From Clostridium sp. BJN0001 (lineage in GTDB: Bacteria; Bacillota; Clostridia; Clostridiales; Clostridiaceae), in contig NZ_CP094971.1 in assembly GCF_022869825.1 (NCBI RefSeq), forward strand, positions 2,331,001-2,395,000: a DNA stretch of 64,000 nucleotides. The letters run 5' to 3'. The position numbers were made by a program, and so were the translations under genes. The notes under the pieces are model-generated. The model saw nothing but the letters and a program-made list of their open reading frames with translations, made no database searches and was not told the origin of the DNA. Each line of letters starts with the position of its first letter. Position 1 is the stretch's first letter. Positions 1 through 9,250 of the stretch are shown one piece after another.

Positions 1-643
1 ATAATGTTATACTTGAGCCATTTTCTTCTGCAATTTTTTTGCATTCTTTAACTAAATCATCAGAAGGGAAAAGTTCTTTTGGTGCACATGCTGTGAAATT
101 CATTCCCATTTTAGCTGATGCAACCATAAGTGAATTACCCATATTGTATCTTGCATCACCCATATAAACAAAATTTACACCTTTAATTTTTCCAAGTTTT
201 TCTTCTATTGTAAGAAGATCAGCTATCATCTGTGTTGGATGGAATTCATCAGTAAGTCCGTTCCATACTGGAACTTTTGCATATTTTGCAAGCTCTTCAA
301 CTGTACTTTGCTTAAATCCTCTATATTCTATACCATCAAACATTCTACCAAGTACTCTTGCTGTATCTTTTATGCTTTCTTTTTTGCCCATCTGTGAACC
401 ATTTGAATCAAGGTATGTAACTCCAAGACCTAGATCTCTTCCTGCAACTTCAAAAGAACATCTTGTTCTTGTCGATGTTTTTTCAAATAAAAGCACTATA
501 TTTTTCCCCTTTAACTTATCATGTGCTATACCTGCTCTTTTTAAATCTTTAAGATTTTTTGATAAATCAATAAGATATCTTATTTCATCAGGAGTAAAAT
601 CTAATAACTTTAAAAAATTTTTTCCTCTTAAATTTATTGCCAT
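1..643 (-). CDS. argF: Ornithine carbamoyltransferase, 3' end outside window
   Basis: Reading the minus strand from the ATG at 643 gives about 214 codons that run off the left edge, so the C-terminal third (L-ornithine binding part) is missing. The translation shows the carbamoyl-phosphate signature [16 protein letters not shown] and later the TDEFHPTQ and [10 protein letters not shown] segments typical of OTCase. The family enzyme makes citrulline from ornithine and carbamoyl phosphate in the cytoplasm; it could serve arginine synthesis (argF) or catabolism (arcB), and the visible part does not decide which. The start has a strong GGAGGAG ribosome binding site 7 nt upstream. No neighbouring arginine gene is visible. 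Confidence 0.9.
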   Translation of the reverse strand, partial: MAINLRGKNFLKLLDFTPDEIRYLIDLSKNLKDLKRAGIAHDKLKGKNIVLLFEKTSTRTRCSFEVAGRDLGLGVTYLDSNGSQMGKKESIKDTARVLGRMFDGIEYRGFKQSTVEELAKYAKVPVWNGLTDEFHPTQMIADLLTIEEKLGKIKGVNFVYMGDARYNMGNSLMVASAKMGMNFTACAPKELFPSDDLVKECKKIAEENGSSITL

Positions 644-666
644 ATTGCTCTCCTCCAATTTTAATA

Positions 667-700
667 TTATACATATATTATACATAATTTATGCATAATT
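667..700 (-). promoter_or_regulatory. AT-rich repeats upstream of argF, possible ArgR site
   Basis: Just upstream of the OTCase start are two copies of TTATACATA and an overlapping ATGCATAAATTATGTAT stretch. These resemble the loose T-rich half-sites of ArgR boxes (TNTGNATWWWWATNCANA) but do not match the consensus exactly. The assignment rests on position and partial similarity only. Confidence 0.25.
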
Positions 701-796
701 ATCTATTAAAAATCGTTTATTAATGATATTTTTTAATAATTGTATATAAAAATAAATATAAATATTACTATAATATTTTAAAAGGATGGTTATGTT

Positions 797-1774
797 ATGA
801 AAATTGCTGATATGCACTGTGACACTATTTCTAAAATTTATGAATCAAAACTAAATAACACTCCCTGCTCATTAAGAAAAAATAATTTTCATATAGATAT
901 TGAAAAATTAAAAAAATCAAATTATATTCTTCAAAATTTTGCAATGTTTGTAGACTTATCTAAAGTAGAAAATCCATTTGAATACTGCATTAATATGATT
1001 GACTGTCTTTATCAAGAAGTAAGCGAAAATATTAGCCTAATAAGCATAGTAAAATCCTATAGTAATATAGAAAAGAATTTAAAACTTAACAAAATTTCAG
1101 CACTTATTTCTTTAGAAGAAGGTGAAATCTGTAAAGGAAATATATCATTTTTAAGAATTTTATATAAACTTGGAGTAAGAATGATGACTCTTACATGGAA
1201 TTATAAAAATGAACTTGCATATCCAAATTCTAAAATTATAAATAATAAACAAACTCCATTTATAGATACTGTTAACGGATTAACTAAGAAAGGTATTGAA
1301 TTTCTATATGAAATTAACAAACTTGGCATTATACTTGACGTTTCACATCTAAGTGATGCTGGATTTTTTGATGTGGCAAAATATTCTTCAAAACCATTTG
1401 TAGCAAGTCATTCAAATTCTAGAAAAATATGTGCTCATCCAAGAAACCTTACTGATAAAATGATAAAAACCATATCAAGATGCGGAGGTGTTATCGGCAT
1501 TAACTACTACCCACAATTCTTAAATAGTGAAAATGGTAATAACAGCTACGCATCATATATAGTAAACCATGCTCATCATATCGCAGATACAGGGGGAATA
1601 AATTCTGTATCTCTCGGATCTGACTTTGATGGGATATCAGGCAATCCTGAAATAAAAGACGCTTCTTATATGTACATTCTATTTGATCTTTTAAAAAAAT
1701 CTGGTTTTAAGGAATCAGAAATAGATAAAATATTTTATAAAAATGTACTTCGTGTTTATAAAGAAGTCCTTTAA
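797..1774 (+). CDS. Membrane dipeptidase, peptidase family M19
   Basis: The 325-residue product has the M19 (renal dipeptidase-like) layout. It has an N-terminal HxD metal motif (H7, D9 in ADMHCDT), the bridging glutamate in ISLEEGE near residue 110, metal histidines in DVSHLSD and ASHSNSR, and a GSDFDGI segment near the C-terminus. Family members are binuclear zinc enzymes that hydrolyse dipeptides, often with D-residues. No signal peptide is visible, so despite the family name it is probably cytoplasmic. AAAGGATGG lies upstream of the ATG. The length is close to the family norm. It stands alone and converges on the next gene with a shared terminator. Confidence 0.9.
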   Translation: MKIADMHCDTISKIYESKLNNTPCSLRKNNFHIDIEKLKKSNYILQNFAMFVDLSKVENPFEYCINMIDCLYQEVSENISLISIVKSYSNIEKNLKLNKISALISLEEGEICKGNISFLRILYKLGVRMMTLTWNYKNELAYPNSKIINNKQTPFIDTVNGLTKKGIEFLYEINKLGIILDVSHLSDAGFFDVAKYSSKPFVASHSNSRKICAHPRNLTDKMIKTISRCGGVIGINYYPQFLNSENGNNSYASYIVNHAHHIADTGGINSVSLGSDFDGISGNPEIKDASYMYILFDLLKKSGFKESEIDKIFYKNVLRVYKEVL

Positions 1775-1786
1775 TGTCTTTTAATA

Positions 1787-1821
1787 AGTGGAAGGGATAA
1801 ATCTGAATTATCCTCTCCACT
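1787..1821. terminator. Bidirectional terminator between convergent genes
   Basis: An imperfect hairpin with 13-bp arms (GTGGAAGGGATAA against its near complement, 11 of 13 paired) is followed by a T-rich tract. It sits between the 3' ends of the dipeptidase and the acetyltransferase gene. Confidence 0.7.
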
Positions 1822-1854
1822 ATTATTTTTATACTCTTGTTTTTTCTATATATT

Positions 1855-2457
1855 TTACTGCAAAATCAACTTATGCTGTGTACTTTCAAATTTATTTTTA
1901 TAATTTGCTCTAGTTTCAGCTAAATGAAATGATGTATTTTTGTTGTAATAAACTCCTAAAAGAAGAACATATCCATCTAAATCATATAATTTTGAAAGTG
2001 GTGAACCTTCTCCAAAAATATTCCTTAAATCATGATTTTCTGTAAGATGCTGCGCATTTTTTCCTACAGCTGCAAAAGATCTTGCAGGATGATCAGAACG
2101 TTTTCTTCCTGGCCATTTTGCAAATAGTTCTGATACAACTCCCATTCCTATTGCAGGTGTAACATCCTTATCATATGCAGGCCAGTTTTCTCTTATAGCA
2201 TCATAATACTTTTCTGGTACTTCCCAGTGAACACCTATTTCTGGATCTAAATTTTTCCATGTTTGTGATGGCATCATTACTGTTCCCTCTTCTCCAACAG
2301 TATCCAAAAGAGAACGTATAATAGTTTCAGCTCCTCCTATTACAAATCCAAAGCTTTTTAAAGACGTATGAACTAAAACATTCTGCCCTTTTTTTAAACC
2401 ACATTTTTTTAATCCTTCAATTATATCTTCTTTTTTTAAAACATTAATATTTTCCAT
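1855..2457 (-). CDS. AAC(3)-family N-acetyltransferase, C-terminally short
   Basis: The N-terminal 185 residues match the aminoglycoside 3-N-acetyltransferase (antibiotic_NAT) fold family: VLVHTSLKSFG, GTVMMPSQTWKN, HPARSFAAVG and the catalytic-region motif TSFHLAETRANY. Family members are usually 260-280 residues, but this one stops at 200, soon after the HLAE motif, and only 34 nt before the terminator. The last roughly 60 residues seem to have been lost by deletion. Many chromosomal homologues do not act on aminoglycosides, so resistance should not be assumed, and the truncation may have abolished activity. The start has an AGAGAGAT-type site of moderate strength. Confidence 0.75.
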   Translation of the reverse strand: MENINVLKKEDIIEGLKKCGLKKGQNVLVHTSLKSFGFVIGGAETIIRSLLDTVGEEGTVMMPSQTWKNLDPEIGVHWEVPEKYYDAIRENWPAYDKDVTPAIGMGVVSELFAKWPGRKRSDHPARSFAAVGKNAQHLTENHDLRNIFGEGSPLSKLYDLDGYVLLLGVYYNKNTSFHLAETRANYKNKFESTQHKLILQ

Positions 2458-2624
2458 AAACTATCTCTCTTTCTTTCTCTAACTTTATCTTGATTTTAAC
2501 TCATAATCTTAAAACTTTCTTCATTTAAAATTTTAAAACTAATACTATACTGCTATTTTGACAAAAAAATTAAAAAAGTATTATTATATTAAAATTTACT
2601 TTATTTAAAATATAAGATCTAATA

Positions 2625-2662
2625 AAAAAGGTGTAACACTTTATTTTGTGCTACACCTTTTT
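2625..2662. terminator. Terminator downstream of the LTA synthase-like gene
   Basis: A hairpin with 15-bp arms (AAAAAGGTGTAACAC and its complement with one mismatch) ends in T-runs on both strands. It lies 16 nt after the stop of the minus-strand sulfatase-fold gene. Confidence 0.85.
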
Positions 2663-2678
2663 ATTCATATATTATTTT

Positions 2679-4505
2679 TTAATATCCTTTAACCTTAAAA
2701 TAATTATTTCTAAATATCTTTTCACTTATACTATAAGCATCATTTAAATGCTGTCTTTCTTCATCTGTCTTTGGATCTCCAGCTATCTTTCCTGTAAATA
2801 CAATTGTAGAATCTCTATCTGTATTAACGAGTATTCTTCCCATACATGTCTTTTCTATATCCTGCCTATCATTTCCTAAAAGATATAATACTGTAGGCAT
2901 TACATCAACGAGTCCTCCATTTTTCTCAATTACCTGACCTTCTGTCTTTGGATTATATACAATAAGAGGTATTTTCTCCTCATCAGCTTTCCATGGTCCA
3001 TCTATACTCATTTCTTCAATTTGATTCTTATAACATCTATGAAGTATTGTATGATCTCCATAAATAACTATTGTAGTATTATCAAGGCTTCCATTTTCTT
3101 TTAAAGACTCAATAAATTTCCCAATCTGCTCATCTGTATATCGTATTGCCTGGCAGTATGATCCTGCTATAGTTGAATCAAAATCTTCTGGTAAATCTAA
3201 ATATCTATACTGTTTTGGTATATCAAAATCACCATGACTACTTATTGTAACAAGAAAAGCATAGTATGGATTATTAAGCTTTTCAAGCTTTTCACTAACC
3301 TGTTTTAAATATGAACCATCTGATATTCCAAGTCCTATTTTTTCATCAATATTAAAATCATCAACTGTCCAAATGTTATTAACACCTAGTGCACCTCTAT
3401 GAGATTCTGCCCAGTTCCATCCTCCTGCAGTTTCAGGATGAGTTGATATTGCCTCATATCCTTCTTTTGAGAGGACTTTAGCCATAGAATTTAATGTTAC
3501 AGTAGGATAATCATAAAACGGTCTTCCATTAGAAGTAAGAATTGATGCATTCGCCATAAGATCTGCATCAGCACTAAATGAAGTCTTGTTTTGATGATAT
3601 ATATTATCAAAGTATAAACTATTATTTAATAATTTATTTAAATTTGGAGTTATCTCCTGACCATATACTTTCTCATTAATAACCCAGTTTTCAAGAGATT
3701 CAACCTGAATATATATAACATTATTATCTTTATATATTCCTTTAAATTCATTATCTTTAAGATCTTCTTTATTTTCTTCAAACCACTTATCTATATCCTC
3801 TATATCACTTTGTGATGCTTTTTCAGTATTAAGAACGGTTTTTTCATTTGTTGTTAAAGTTTCAAAAACATCATATACATGATAACCTATAGGGCTCATA
3901 TTTGACATTTGCTGAAATGGAGCCCATGACTCCTTAAATAATATGTAATTGCTACTATCATTTTTATCAACAGTATTATGAGTAAAAGCTATTATAATTG
4001 TTGATAATATTAATATAACTGTTAATATTATTGGATGTATTTTGCAGCAACCATGTATACCAAATGATGAATTATTTTTTCTTCCCAAAATATATAATAT
4101 TATAAATATAATAAAATCTATTATAAATACAATATCTATTAATCTAAAATTAATTATAGATTTTTCTACAGGATTAAAAATACGAAGTCCAAGTAAATGT
4201 TTAATCGATAAAAAACCTGCATTTGTTCTAAAATACCATATATCAAGCAATAAAATTATTGTAATAAGTATATCAATAATTATAAAACAGGTAATCTGTT
4301 TTTTATTTCTAAATAAAAAACATATAGATGCGAGCATTATAGCCATTAAAATATGTGCCCAATACGCAGGCATTGTAAAATATATGTTGTGTAAATCAAA
4401 ATGACTTGCTCCATCAGTTCTCAGCATTGATAAAAATAGCCAGCTTTTTATCATTATTATAAGACTTAATAAAAATGGTATTAATATTTTTAATCTTTGT
4501 TTCAT
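2679..4505 (-). CDS. LTA synthase family phosphoglycerol transferase
   Basis: This is a membrane enzyme of the LtaS/sulfatase family, about 608 residues. The first 190 residues hold five predicted membrane helices; the rest is an extracellular alkaline-phosphatase-like domain. Visible catalytic elements are the metal-binding E in VIYIQVESLE, the nucleophile region HQNKTSFSADAD with its Thr, the SSHGDF histidine and the YGDH metal pair near the end. Homologues polymerise glycerol phosphate on lipoteichoic acid or modify related glycolipids. An upstream in-frame ATG exists at 4535, but the AGGAG 9 nt before the ATG at 4505 makes the later start much more likely. The gene is monocistronic by context. 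Confidence 0.88.
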   Translation of the reverse strand: MKQRLKILIPFLLSLIIMIKSWLFLSMLRTDGASHFDLHNIYFTMPAYWAHILMAIMLASICFLFRNKKQITCFIIIDILITIILLLDIWYFRTNAGFLSIKHLLGLRIFNPVEKSIINFRLIDIVFIIDFIIFIILYILGRKNNSSFGIHGCCKIHPIILTVILILSTIIIAFTHNTVDKNDSSNYILFKESWAPFQQMSNMSPIGYHVYDVFETLTTNEKTVLNTEKASQSDIEDIDKWFEENKEDLKDNEFKGIYKDNNVIYIQVESLENWVINEKVYGQEITPNLNKLLNNSLYFDNIYHQNKTSFSADADLMANASILTSNGRPFYDYPTVTLNSMAKVLSKEGYEAISTHPETAGGWNWAESHRGALGVNNIWTVDDFNIDEKIGLGISDGSYLKQVSEKLEKLNNPYYAFLVTISSHGDFDIPKQYRYLDLPEDFDSTIAGSYCQAIRYTDEQIGKFIESLKENGSLDNTTIVIYGDHTILHRCYKNQIEEMSIDGPWKADEEKIPLIVYNPKTEGQVIEKNGGLVDVMPTVLYLLGNDRQDIEKTCMGRILVNTDRDSTIVFTGKIAGDPKTDEERQHLNDAYSISEKIFRNNYFKVKGY

Positions 4506-4607
4506 AAAATAGCACTCTCCTAATCTTTTTTCCATTCTTAATAATATACCAAATATAACAAATTAGGAAAGACTATTTATAAAATCTTTATTAAATTTTA
4601 ATTATAT

Positions 4608-5837
4608 CTAACCTAATAATTTCTGTACTGAAGAAATAAAACTTGTCATATTTCTAAAACATATTACTACTGTAACTAGAATTATAATGATTCCTAATAT
4701 ATTATTAATTAGCCCATTTTTATATTGACCAAGATTTTTGCTGTTTACACAATAAATAAGGAAAAGTGCCATTATTGGAAGTATTATCGCATTGGCTGCC
4801 TGAGCAACTAATATTAGCTGAGTTGGACTTGACTGACCAAGCACTGATAAAACAGTACCAAATACTAAAACTATTATCCACACAATTTTAAATTTGAAAT
4901 TCTTCATATCTCTCTTCATTCCAAGTATTCCTTGAGTAGCAAATGCTGCTGATAAAGGTGCTGTAATTGCTGATGAAAATCCTGCTGATAAAAGTCCTAT
5001 TCCTATACACCATTTAGCTCCTACACCAACTAATGGCTCTAATGCTACAGCCATATCTGCACCATTATTTATATTCATACCCTGACAGTTTGCAGCTGCT
5101 GCAATTATTATACACATAGAAACAATTCCACCAAGTCCTATAGAAATAACAGTATCAATTCGTGCATTTTTTATTTCACTTTTATCTTTCCATCTTTCTG
5201 CTGCACTTGAAGCATGAAGAAATAAATTATAAGGTACAACAGTTGTTCCTATTAATCCTACTACTGTCATCCAGTCGTTTGCACCAGCTTTTGGAGTAAA
5301 TAATCCTTTTATAATTGCCATAAAATCAGGTTTTGAAGCAATAGCAGTTCCTATAAATGCAAAGCTCATAATAAGAACTAACGCTGTAAGCATCTTTTCA
5401 ATTTTTTTATAGTTTCCAGACCATAATAAAAGAAATGCTAAAATTCCTAAAATAAAAGCTACTATATGTGCTGATAAATTTGGTATTACTGTTGTTATAC
5501 CCATTATTCCACCAGTAAGGTTACCTGTTTCATATGCAATATTACCTACAAATATGGCAGCAATTACTATAACTGCTGCTATCACTCTAAGTATAGGATT
5601 TACTATCTTCTCTCTTATATTTTCCCCAAGTCCTTTTTGAGTAGCTATTCCAAGTCTTGCAGCCATTTCCTGAAATATAATTGTCGCAATTGTTGAAAAA
5701 AGTATTGCCCATAAAAGTGTATACCCACTGCTTGCCCCTGACTTTGAACACGTCGTCACCGTTCCTGGTCCTATAAATGCTGCTGCAACAAGTGCCCCCG
5801 GTCCAATATTTTTTAATTTTTCTATAAATTTGTTCAT
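4608..5837 (-). CDS. Nramp-related transporter lacking the DPGN metal motif
   Basis: The 409-residue polytopic protein has the Nramp fold by overall pattern (about 11 helices and the N-terminal GPGALVAAAFIGPGT). Canonical Mn/Fe transporters have DPGN in helix 1 and MPHN in helix 6; here the corresponding sites read GPGT and VPYN. The metal-coordinating Asp, Asn and Met are therefore gone. It is the last gene of the 5-oxoproline operon, equivalent to ycsG in the Bacillus subtilis ycs/kip locus. Known: the family is proton-coupled. Inference: it may import 5-oxoproline or another operon substrate, or a non-transition metal, rather than Mn2+. Confidence 0.85.
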   Translation of the reverse strand: MNKFIEKLKNIGPGALVAAAFIGPGTVTTCSKSGASSGYTLLWAILFSTIATIIFQEMAARLGIATQKGLGENIREKIVNPILRVIAAVIVIAAIFVGNIAYETGNLTGGIMGITTVIPNLSAHIVAFILGILAFLLLWSGNYKKIEKMLTALVLIMSFAFIGTAIASKPDFMAIIKGLFTPKAGANDWMTVVGLIGTTVVPYNLFLHASSAAERWKDKSEIKNARIDTVISIGLGGIVSMCIIIAAAANCQGMNINNGADMAVALEPLVGVGAKWCIGIGLLSAGFSSAITAPLSAAFATQGILGMKRDMKNFKFKIVWIIVLVFGTVLSVLGQSSPTQLILVAQAANAIILPIMALFLIYCVNSKNLGQYKNGLINNILGIIIILVTVVICFRNMTSFISSVQKLLG

Positions 5838-5862
5838 TACTGTTTCCCCCTTTTATTTATCT

Positions 5863-6630
5863 TTAAAACATATCAGATAAACTGCATATCTTTATGCCTT
5901 CATCTGTAAGTTCTTTTCTTATTCTCTTAACAAAATTAAGAGCATTTTGTCCATCTCCATGAACACAAATTGAATCTGCTTTTATTGAAATATCTTTTCC
6001 TGTGATTGATTTAACTTTTCCTTCTTTAATCATTCTTATAACTCTTTTTATAGCTTCATCCTCATCTGTGATCATTGCACCCGATTTTTTTCTTGATACA
6101 AGCGCTCCATTTTCTTCATAAGCTCTATCTGCAAATACTTCACTTGCAGCTTTAAGACCTGTATCCTCTGCTGCCTTTATAAGCATACTGTTAGATCTTC
6201 CAAGAAGTATTATATTTTTATCAAATTTATATATTGCTTCGCATATAGCTTTAGATAAATCATAATCTTCTGCTGCCATATTATAAAAAGCTCCATGAGG
6301 CTTTACATGAGATAAACGTACTTTTTCACTTTTACAAAATGAATAAAGAGCGCCTATCTGATACATAGTATAAGAAAATGCTTCTTCAGAAGTAATATCC
6401 ATTTTTCTTCTTCCAAATCCCATTAAATCAGGGAAACCTGGATGAGCTCCTATTCCTATGTTACTTTCTTTAGCAAGTTTTATTGTGTTTTTCATTACAA
6501 CTGGATCTGATGCATGGAAACCGCATGCAACATTTGCTGATGAAATAAGTGGTATTATATTATCATCTGATCCAAGAGAATATCTTCCAAAACTTTCACC
6601 AAGATCACTATTTAAATCTACTTTTATCAT
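5863..6630 (-). CDS. pxpA: 5-oxoprolinase subunit PxpA (LamB/YcsF family)
   Basis: The 255-residue protein has the YcsF signature start VDLNSDLGESFGRY and ANVACGFHASDP, then VKPHGAFYN and ICVHGDGQNAL. PxpA is the deacetylase-like subunit of the three-part ATP-dependent 5-oxoprolinase, which opens L-5-oxoproline (pyroglutamate) to glutamate with PxpB and PxpC. All three subunits are encoded in this operon. It lies 14 nt after the DUF1445 gene stop and 25 nt before the transporter start, so cotranscription is clear. Length is normal and no key residue looks altered. Confidence 0.93.
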   Translation of the reverse strand: MIKVDLNSDLGESFGRYSLGSDDNIIPLISSANVACGFHASDPVVMKNTIKLAKESNIGIGAHPGFPDLMGFGRRKMDITSEEAFSYTMYQIGALYSFCKSEKVRLSHVKPHGAFYNMAAEDYDLSKAICEAIYKFDKNIILLGRSNSMLIKAAEDTGLKAASEVFADRAYEENGALVSRKKSGAMITDEDEAIKRVIRMIKEGKVKSITGKDISIKADSICVHGDGQNALNFVKRIRKELTDEGIKICSLSDMF

Positions 6631-6644
6631 TATTAACCATACTC

Positions 6645-7427
6645 CTACTTTAAATCTATATTTTTAATATCTGTAATAAGCATATGACCTGGTGCATGTG
6701 TTATTACAAATTTAGGTTTTACATTCATAAGGACTGACTGCGGTGTAACACCACATGGCCAAAATACAGGTACTTCTCCAGGCTTTATTGTAACTTTATC
6801 CCCAAAATCAGGCTTATTTATATCCTTAATTCCTATAACAGAAGGATCTCCTATATGAATAGGTGCACCATGTACCCTCGGCATTGTATTCGACACAGTC
6901 ACAGCTCTAACTATTTTGTTATATGGAATAGGTCTCATACTTACAGTCATCTTACCATTAAATATTCCAGCTGGAACAGTATCAATATTTGTAATATACA
7001 TAGGTACATTACACCCCATAGTATTATGTCTCATTTCTATTCCAGATTCTATAAGTTCAGATTCAAATGAGAAACTACATCCTATTAAAAAGCTTACTAA
7101 ATCATCTCTCCAAAACTTTTTTACATCTGTATATTCTCCCTTTAAAATACCATCTTCATATATACGATATTTAGGAAAATCCGTAGCTATATCACAATCT
7201 TTTGCAATATAATTCAATGTTCTTTTTCCTACATCTGTAACTTCAAGAATAGGACACGGCTTTGGATTTCTCTGTGTAAAAAGAAGAAAATCATAAGCTA
7301 TATCTTTTGGCATAATAGCAAGATTAGCCTGAGCATATCCTGCACACATTCCTGATGTAGGTGTAGTTATCTCACCTCTTCTAATCATTTCTCTCACTTT
7401 ACTTGGTTTTGCATGAACTAAATCCAT
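6645..7427 (-). CDS. DUF1445 / D-glutamate cyclase family putative hydro-lyase
   Basis: This 260-residue protein belongs to the DUF1445 (YcsI) family, seen in TSGMCAGYAQANLAIMPKD, the CSFSFESEL segment and VFWPCGVTPQ near the end. The mammalian DGLUCY protein carries this domain and interconverts D-glutamate and 5-oxo-D-proline; bacterial members are annotated as putative hydro-lyases. The operon partners process L-5-oxoproline, so a lactam-forming or lactam-opening role on the D-isomer is a reasonable inference. A ribosome binding site (GGGGGCAATAATT) precedes the ATG. Confidence 0.88.
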   Translation of the reverse strand: MDLVHAKPSKVREMIRRGEITTPTSGMCAGYAQANLAIMPKDIAYDFLLFTQRNPKPCPILEVTDVGKRTLNYIAKDCDIATDFPKYRIYEDGILKGEYTDVKKFWRDDLVSFLIGCSFSFESELIESGIEMRHNTMGCNVPMYITNIDTVPAGIFNGKMTVSMRPIPYNKIVRAVTVSNTMPRVHGAPIHIGDPSVIGIKDINKPDFGDKVTIKPGEVPVFWPCGVTPQSVLMNVKPKFVITHAPGHMLITDIKNIDLK

Positions 7428-7449
7428 AATTATTGCCCCCTTTTTTTAA

Positions 7450-8799
7450 TTACTCCTTATAATTTAAAAGACTTTCAATAAATCCAGTATCTGCATCGCC
7501 CTTGCAAAAAACTGGGTTTTTAAATATAAGGTACTGAAAATCCATATTAGTTGAAATTCCACTAATAACTGTCTCTTCTAAAGCTGTTAGCATTTTTCTT
7601 ATTGCAGATTCACGATCTTTGCCATGAACTATAATTTTAGCTATCATAGAATCATAATCTGGAGGAATTTTATATCCTGTATATAATGCTGTTTCAACTC
7701 TTACACCATTACCTCCTGGAAGATGAAGTGCTTTTATAGTTCCTGCACTTGGCATAAAATTTTTCTCAGGCATTTCTGCATTGATTCTACATTCAATTGC
7801 ATGTCCAGTTATTTTAATATCTTTCTGTTTTACCGAAAGCTTTTCGTTCATTGAAACCCTTATCTGTTCTTCTATAAGATCAACACCTGTTACCATTTCT
7901 GTAACTGGATGCTCAACTTGTATTCTTGTATTCATTTCCATGAAATAAAAGTTTCTATTTTTATCCATTATAAATTCTATTGTACCTGCACTATAATAAT
8001 TAACAGTTTTTGCAGCAAGGATAGCTACTTTTATCATTTTTTCACGAGTAACATCATCAACTGCTGGTGATGGAGATTCTTCAATCATTTTTTGATGATT
8101 TCTTTGAATAGAGCAATCTCTATCTCCTAACGCAATAACATTTCCAAATTTATCTCCCATAATCTGTACTTCTACATGTCTTGGATTTTCTACAAATCGT
8201 TCAAGATACATAGTATCATCTCCAAATGCACTCGCAGATTCATGTTGTGCATTAGAAAATTGGTACAAAAAATCATCCTTTGAATATGAAACTCTCATTC
8301 CTTTACCACCACCACCTGATGATGCTTTTATCATAATAGGGAATCCTATTTTTTCAGCTTTTTTAAGAGCTTCGTTACCATCGTAAACTGGTTCTTTTGT
8401 TCCCGGTACAACAGGGACTCCAGCTTGAAGCATTGTCTTTCTTGCGTTAGATTTATTTCCCATTTCATCTATTATTTTAGAAGAGGGTCCTATAAAATCT
8501 ATTCCATATTCTTCGCATTTTTTTGCAAATTCACTATTTTCAGAAAGAAATCCAAATCCAGGATGAATTGCATCTGCTTTCATATTTATTGCAGCATTTA
8601 TTATTCTGTCCATATTTAAATAACTATCTTTAGCTTCAGGCTCACCTATGCAAACTCTCTGATCTGCAAGTTTTACGTGAAGTGCATTTTTATCAGCTTT
8701 TGAATAAACAGCTACAGATCTTATACCCATATTCCTGCACGCTCTTATTATTCTTACTGCAATTTCACCACGGTTTGCAATTAATACTTTATTATACAT
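7450..8799 (-). CDS. accC: Biotin carboxylase subunit, ATP-grasp
   Basis: A 449-residue biotin carboxylase: N-terminal KVLIANRGEIAVRIIRACR, the glycine-rich ATP loop SSGGGGKGMR near residue 165, YLERFVENPRHVEVQ, and MEMNTRIQVEHPVTEMVTG with catalytic Glu/Asn/Arg. It carboxylates biotin on the BCCP encoded just upstream. No carboxyltransferase accA/accD pair is near. In this operon the PxpC partner is annotated in the biotin-dependent carboxyltransferase family, so BC and BCCP may work with PxpB/C rather than with fatty-acid synthesis. Whether it also supplies housekeeping acetyl-CoA carboxylase cannot be told here. Confidence 0.93.
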   Translation of the reverse strand: MYNKVLIANRGEIAVRIIRACRNMGIRSVAVYSKADKNALHVKLADQRVCIGEPEAKDSYLNMDRIINAAINMKADAIHPGFGFLSENSEFAKKCEEYGIDFIGPSSKIIDEMGNKSNARKTMLQAGVPVVPGTKEPVYDGNEALKKAEKIGFPIMIKASSGGGGKGMRVSYSKDDFLYQFSNAQHESASAFGDDTMYLERFVENPRHVEVQIMGDKFGNVIALGDRDCSIQRNHQKMIEESPSPAVDDVTREKMIKVAILAAKTVNYYSAGTIEFIMDKNRNFYFMEMNTRIQVEHPVTEMVTGVDLIEEQIRVSMNEKLSVKQKDIKITGHAIECRINAEMPEKNFMPSAGTIKALHLPGGNGVRVETALYTGYKIPPDYDSMIAKIIVHGKDRESAIRKMLTALEETVISGISTNMDFQYLIFKNPVFCKGDADTGFIESLLNYKE

Positions 8800-8810
8800 T
8801 AAACACCCTC

Positions 8811-9230
8811 CTATATTCTTCTTATTTTAAATAGAGGCTGACCATATTCAACTTTCTGTTCATTACTTACAAGCACTGCTTCAATTTGAGCATCAAATTC
8901 AGCTTCAATCTCATTCATAAGCTTCATAGCTTCAATAATACATACAGTCTGTCCTTTTTTTATATTATCTCCAATATTAACAAATGCAGTTGTCTCTGGT
9001 GATGAAGATGAGTAAAAAGTTCCTACAATAGGAGAATGAATATATAAATCCTCATCATTATCTTCATTTTTTTGATCTTCTTTTTCATCTGTTTCTATAT
9101 TATCTGATATCTTAACAGTTTCTTTTGGCTTTGACATCTTAATTTCATCAACGCCTTCTTTAAGTGACAATTCTGATAATCCTGTTTCTTTCATTAATTT
9201 ACATAATTCTTTGATCTTTTCTATATCCAT
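8811..9230 (-). CDS. accB: Biotin carboxyl carrier protein
   Basis: A 139-residue BCCP. The N-terminal part (MDIEKIKELCKLMKETGLSEL) matches AccB, followed by an acidic linker of about 25 residues and a C-terminal biotinyl domain with the biotinylation motif EAMKLMNE (Lys near residue 102). The HSPIVGTFYSSSSPE motif precedes it. It sits between pxpC and accC with 11-20 nt gaps, in one transcript with the 5-oxoprolinase genes. Confidence 0.93.
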   Translation of the reverse strand: MDIEKIKELCKLMKETGLSELSLKEGVDEIKMSKPKETVKISDNIETDEKEDQKNEDNDEDLYIHSPIVGTFYSSSSPETTAFVNIGDNIKKGQTVCIIEAMKLMNEIEAEFDAQIEAVLVSNEQKVEYGQPLFKIRRI

Positions 9231-9250
9231 TTCTATTCCCCCTTAAACTT

